From the NCBI RefSeq assembly GCF_963678975.1, contig NC_089278.1:9699479-9763478 (forward strand): a stretch of DNA of 64,000 nt, given 5' to 3'. Shown here one piece after another: positions 62,780-64,000 of the stretch; within the stretch, counting starts at the first letter, position 1, and the number at the start of each line of letters is the position of its first letter. The DNA comes from Dysidea avara (Eukaryota; Porifera; Demospongiae; Dictyoceratida; Dysideidae). The translations under genes were made by a program, and so were the position numbers. Under the pieces are notes generated by a model, which made no database searches, had not been told where the DNA came from, and saw only the letters and a program-made list of their open reading frames with translations.

Positions 62780-64000
62780 GCCATATCATGTGTCTGGATC
62801 TACTGGACACGTACATTCCACATCATCTGTCCTATATATGTAAACATGTCTTGTGCAATACCGGAAATTCCACAGGGTACATGACATTTCCTTTCAAAAG
62901 TACAGGTGAAGGACATATCATGAATCCTGTGTGTTTCCTTTACCTTTCCTTCATCTGGAAACGTCAATGTTACTCATGGAATGATCAGCCGCTGGGTTTA
63001 CCTGATGAGAACTATCCCTAACATTGGCTCTCTGTTTCAACCATTGGAGGATGCAATCAGGCTACAACTTCTTCCTTCTATCACTGGACATGTTGCGTGC
63101 ACCACTAGTGAGCATGACTTGTTCTCTCTTCCATGTCGCTTTGGTGGGCTGGGTGTGGATGATCTTACTAATTATTGTGACTCCCAGTTTGATACTTTCC
63201 TGAAGTTTACTATACCTTTAAAAGATTTGATTATTAGCCAGTCTGTTCATGCTCATCCCCCAGATACTCGATCCATCAAGGATCAGGTTCACCAACACTG
63301 GTGTGAGGCCTCTAAGGAACACGCTCTTGAAATCAGAGACGGTCTCTCTCCACAACTTCAAAGAGCTTTTGACTTGAATGGTGAACCTGGGGCCTCTTCT
63401 TGGCTTTTAGCTTTACCACTGCAGGACCAGGGTTTCCATCTGACTAAGCAGGAGTTTTGGGATGCACTCCGCTTGCGCTATGGATGGACACTGCTGAATA
63501 CTCCTAGCCACTGTGCGTGTGGCCAAACTTATACTACTGATCATGTAATGATATGCCAACATGATGGTTTGACTTTTGTTCATCACAATGACCTGCGTGA
63601 CATTACAGCTGAGCTGCTTTCAAATGTGTGTAATGATGTTGCTATTGAACTGCCTTTTCAACCTCTAAGTGGAGAAGTACTTACTTCTGGATCAGAAAAC
63701 TGACAGGGTGATGCCAGAGCTGACATTTATGCTCATGGTTTTGGGGGTGGCAGCACAAAGTGCCTTAAGGGTTTTTCACCCAAACGCACAGAGCTACTGC
63801 AATGTATCAAACCCATCTGTCTATAGACATCACGAGATACAGAAGAAGAGGGAGTATGGTGACCGAGTTGTGAGGTGGAGTTAGCTTCTTTTACACCATT
63901 GGTTTTTGCGACAACTGGGGGCATGCATGGGAAAGAAGGAAATCACATCTTATTGCCTTATCCTACAGCAACACTTTGGCATGGCTTCACTGCACCCTAT
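62780..64000 (+). mobile_element. 3' part of a second, different non-LTR retrotransposon (runs off window)
   Basis: An open frame at 62981-63703 encodes RWVYLMRTIPNIGSLFQPLE, DAIRLQLLPSITGHVAC, LFSLPCRFGGLGVDDL, GASSWLLALPLQDQGFHLTK, FWDALRLRYGW, then a zinc-knuckle-like CACGQTYTTDHVMICQHDG, HNDLRDITAELLSNVCNDV and LPFQPLSGE. This is the region after reverse transcriptase in a group of non-LTR elements abundant in cnidarians and sponges. After position 63703 the homology continues in other frames (RADIYAHGFGG, RVFHPNA, YRHHEIQKKREYGDRVV, then ASFTPLVFATTGG), so the copy is frameshifted. No RT motif is left in the window. It begins directly after the (ATT)n tail of the preceding LINE. Confidence 0.8.

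Overview
The window is animal nuclear DNA. Genes are spliced with GT-AG introns mostly 40-150 bp long, intergenic gaps are often under 200 bp, the sequence is AT-rich, and the proteins are typical metazoan ones. Small foldback elements are numerous. The combination (tiny introns, tightly packed head-to-head genes, animal chromatin, transcription and cilium genes, plus a PEP-synthase-like gene and a huge sponge-style repeat protein) fits a demosponge such as an Amphimedon-like haplosclerid. The species assignment is inference; no search could be run.

Layout. 1-1.9 kb: the 3' end of a KDM5 histone demethylase gene (+). 2.0-3.3 kb: a TMEM161 membrane protein (-), head-to-head with a small PIERCE-like microtubule inner protein (+, 3.4-4.1 kb). 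4.25-9.3 kb: a 20-exon AHCYL/IRBIT gene (+), tail-to-tail with a PEP-synthase/rifampicin-phosphotransferase-like gene (-, 9.4-18.06 kb). The latter is head-to-head with NRF1 (+, 18.25-20.47 kb). 20.8-21.1 kb: SMKR1 (+). 21.2-23.7 kb: NOPCHAP1 (-), head-to-head with DENND6 (+, 23.8-37.3 kb), whose first intron is 9.4 kb and full of transposon debris.

37.96-59.93 kb holds the outstanding feature: a four-exon gene for a predicted type I membrane protein of about 6,397 residues. Its first exon is 18,435 bp and encodes a signal peptide, about 56 tetra-cysteine repeat units of about 96 residues joined by Pro/Thr linkers, then about 800 residues of Ser/Thr/Val/Ile repeats. Small exons add a membrane-proximal domain with an RRRR site, a transmembrane helix and a tyrosine-containing tail. 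The DNA array shows higher-order repetition (576, 1,152 and 3,450 bp offsets), so it has grown by recent block duplication. I do not recognise its family.

59.9-64 kb: transposon-rich DNA with a broken CR1-like LINE ending in poly(C) and (ATT)n tracts, then the 3' part of a different non-LTR element that runs off the window.

The genes do not form one pathway. Common themes are gene expression (KDM5, NRF1, NOPCHAP1), cilium structure (PIERCE, probably SMKR1), signalling and traffic (IRBIT, DENND6), and a cell-surface giant. Three head-to-head pairs share gaps of 84, 182 and 89 bp. A 19-bp motif (TGACTGTTCTATTAGAGTA and variants) recurs at least a dozen times in non-coding DNA across the first 27 kb.
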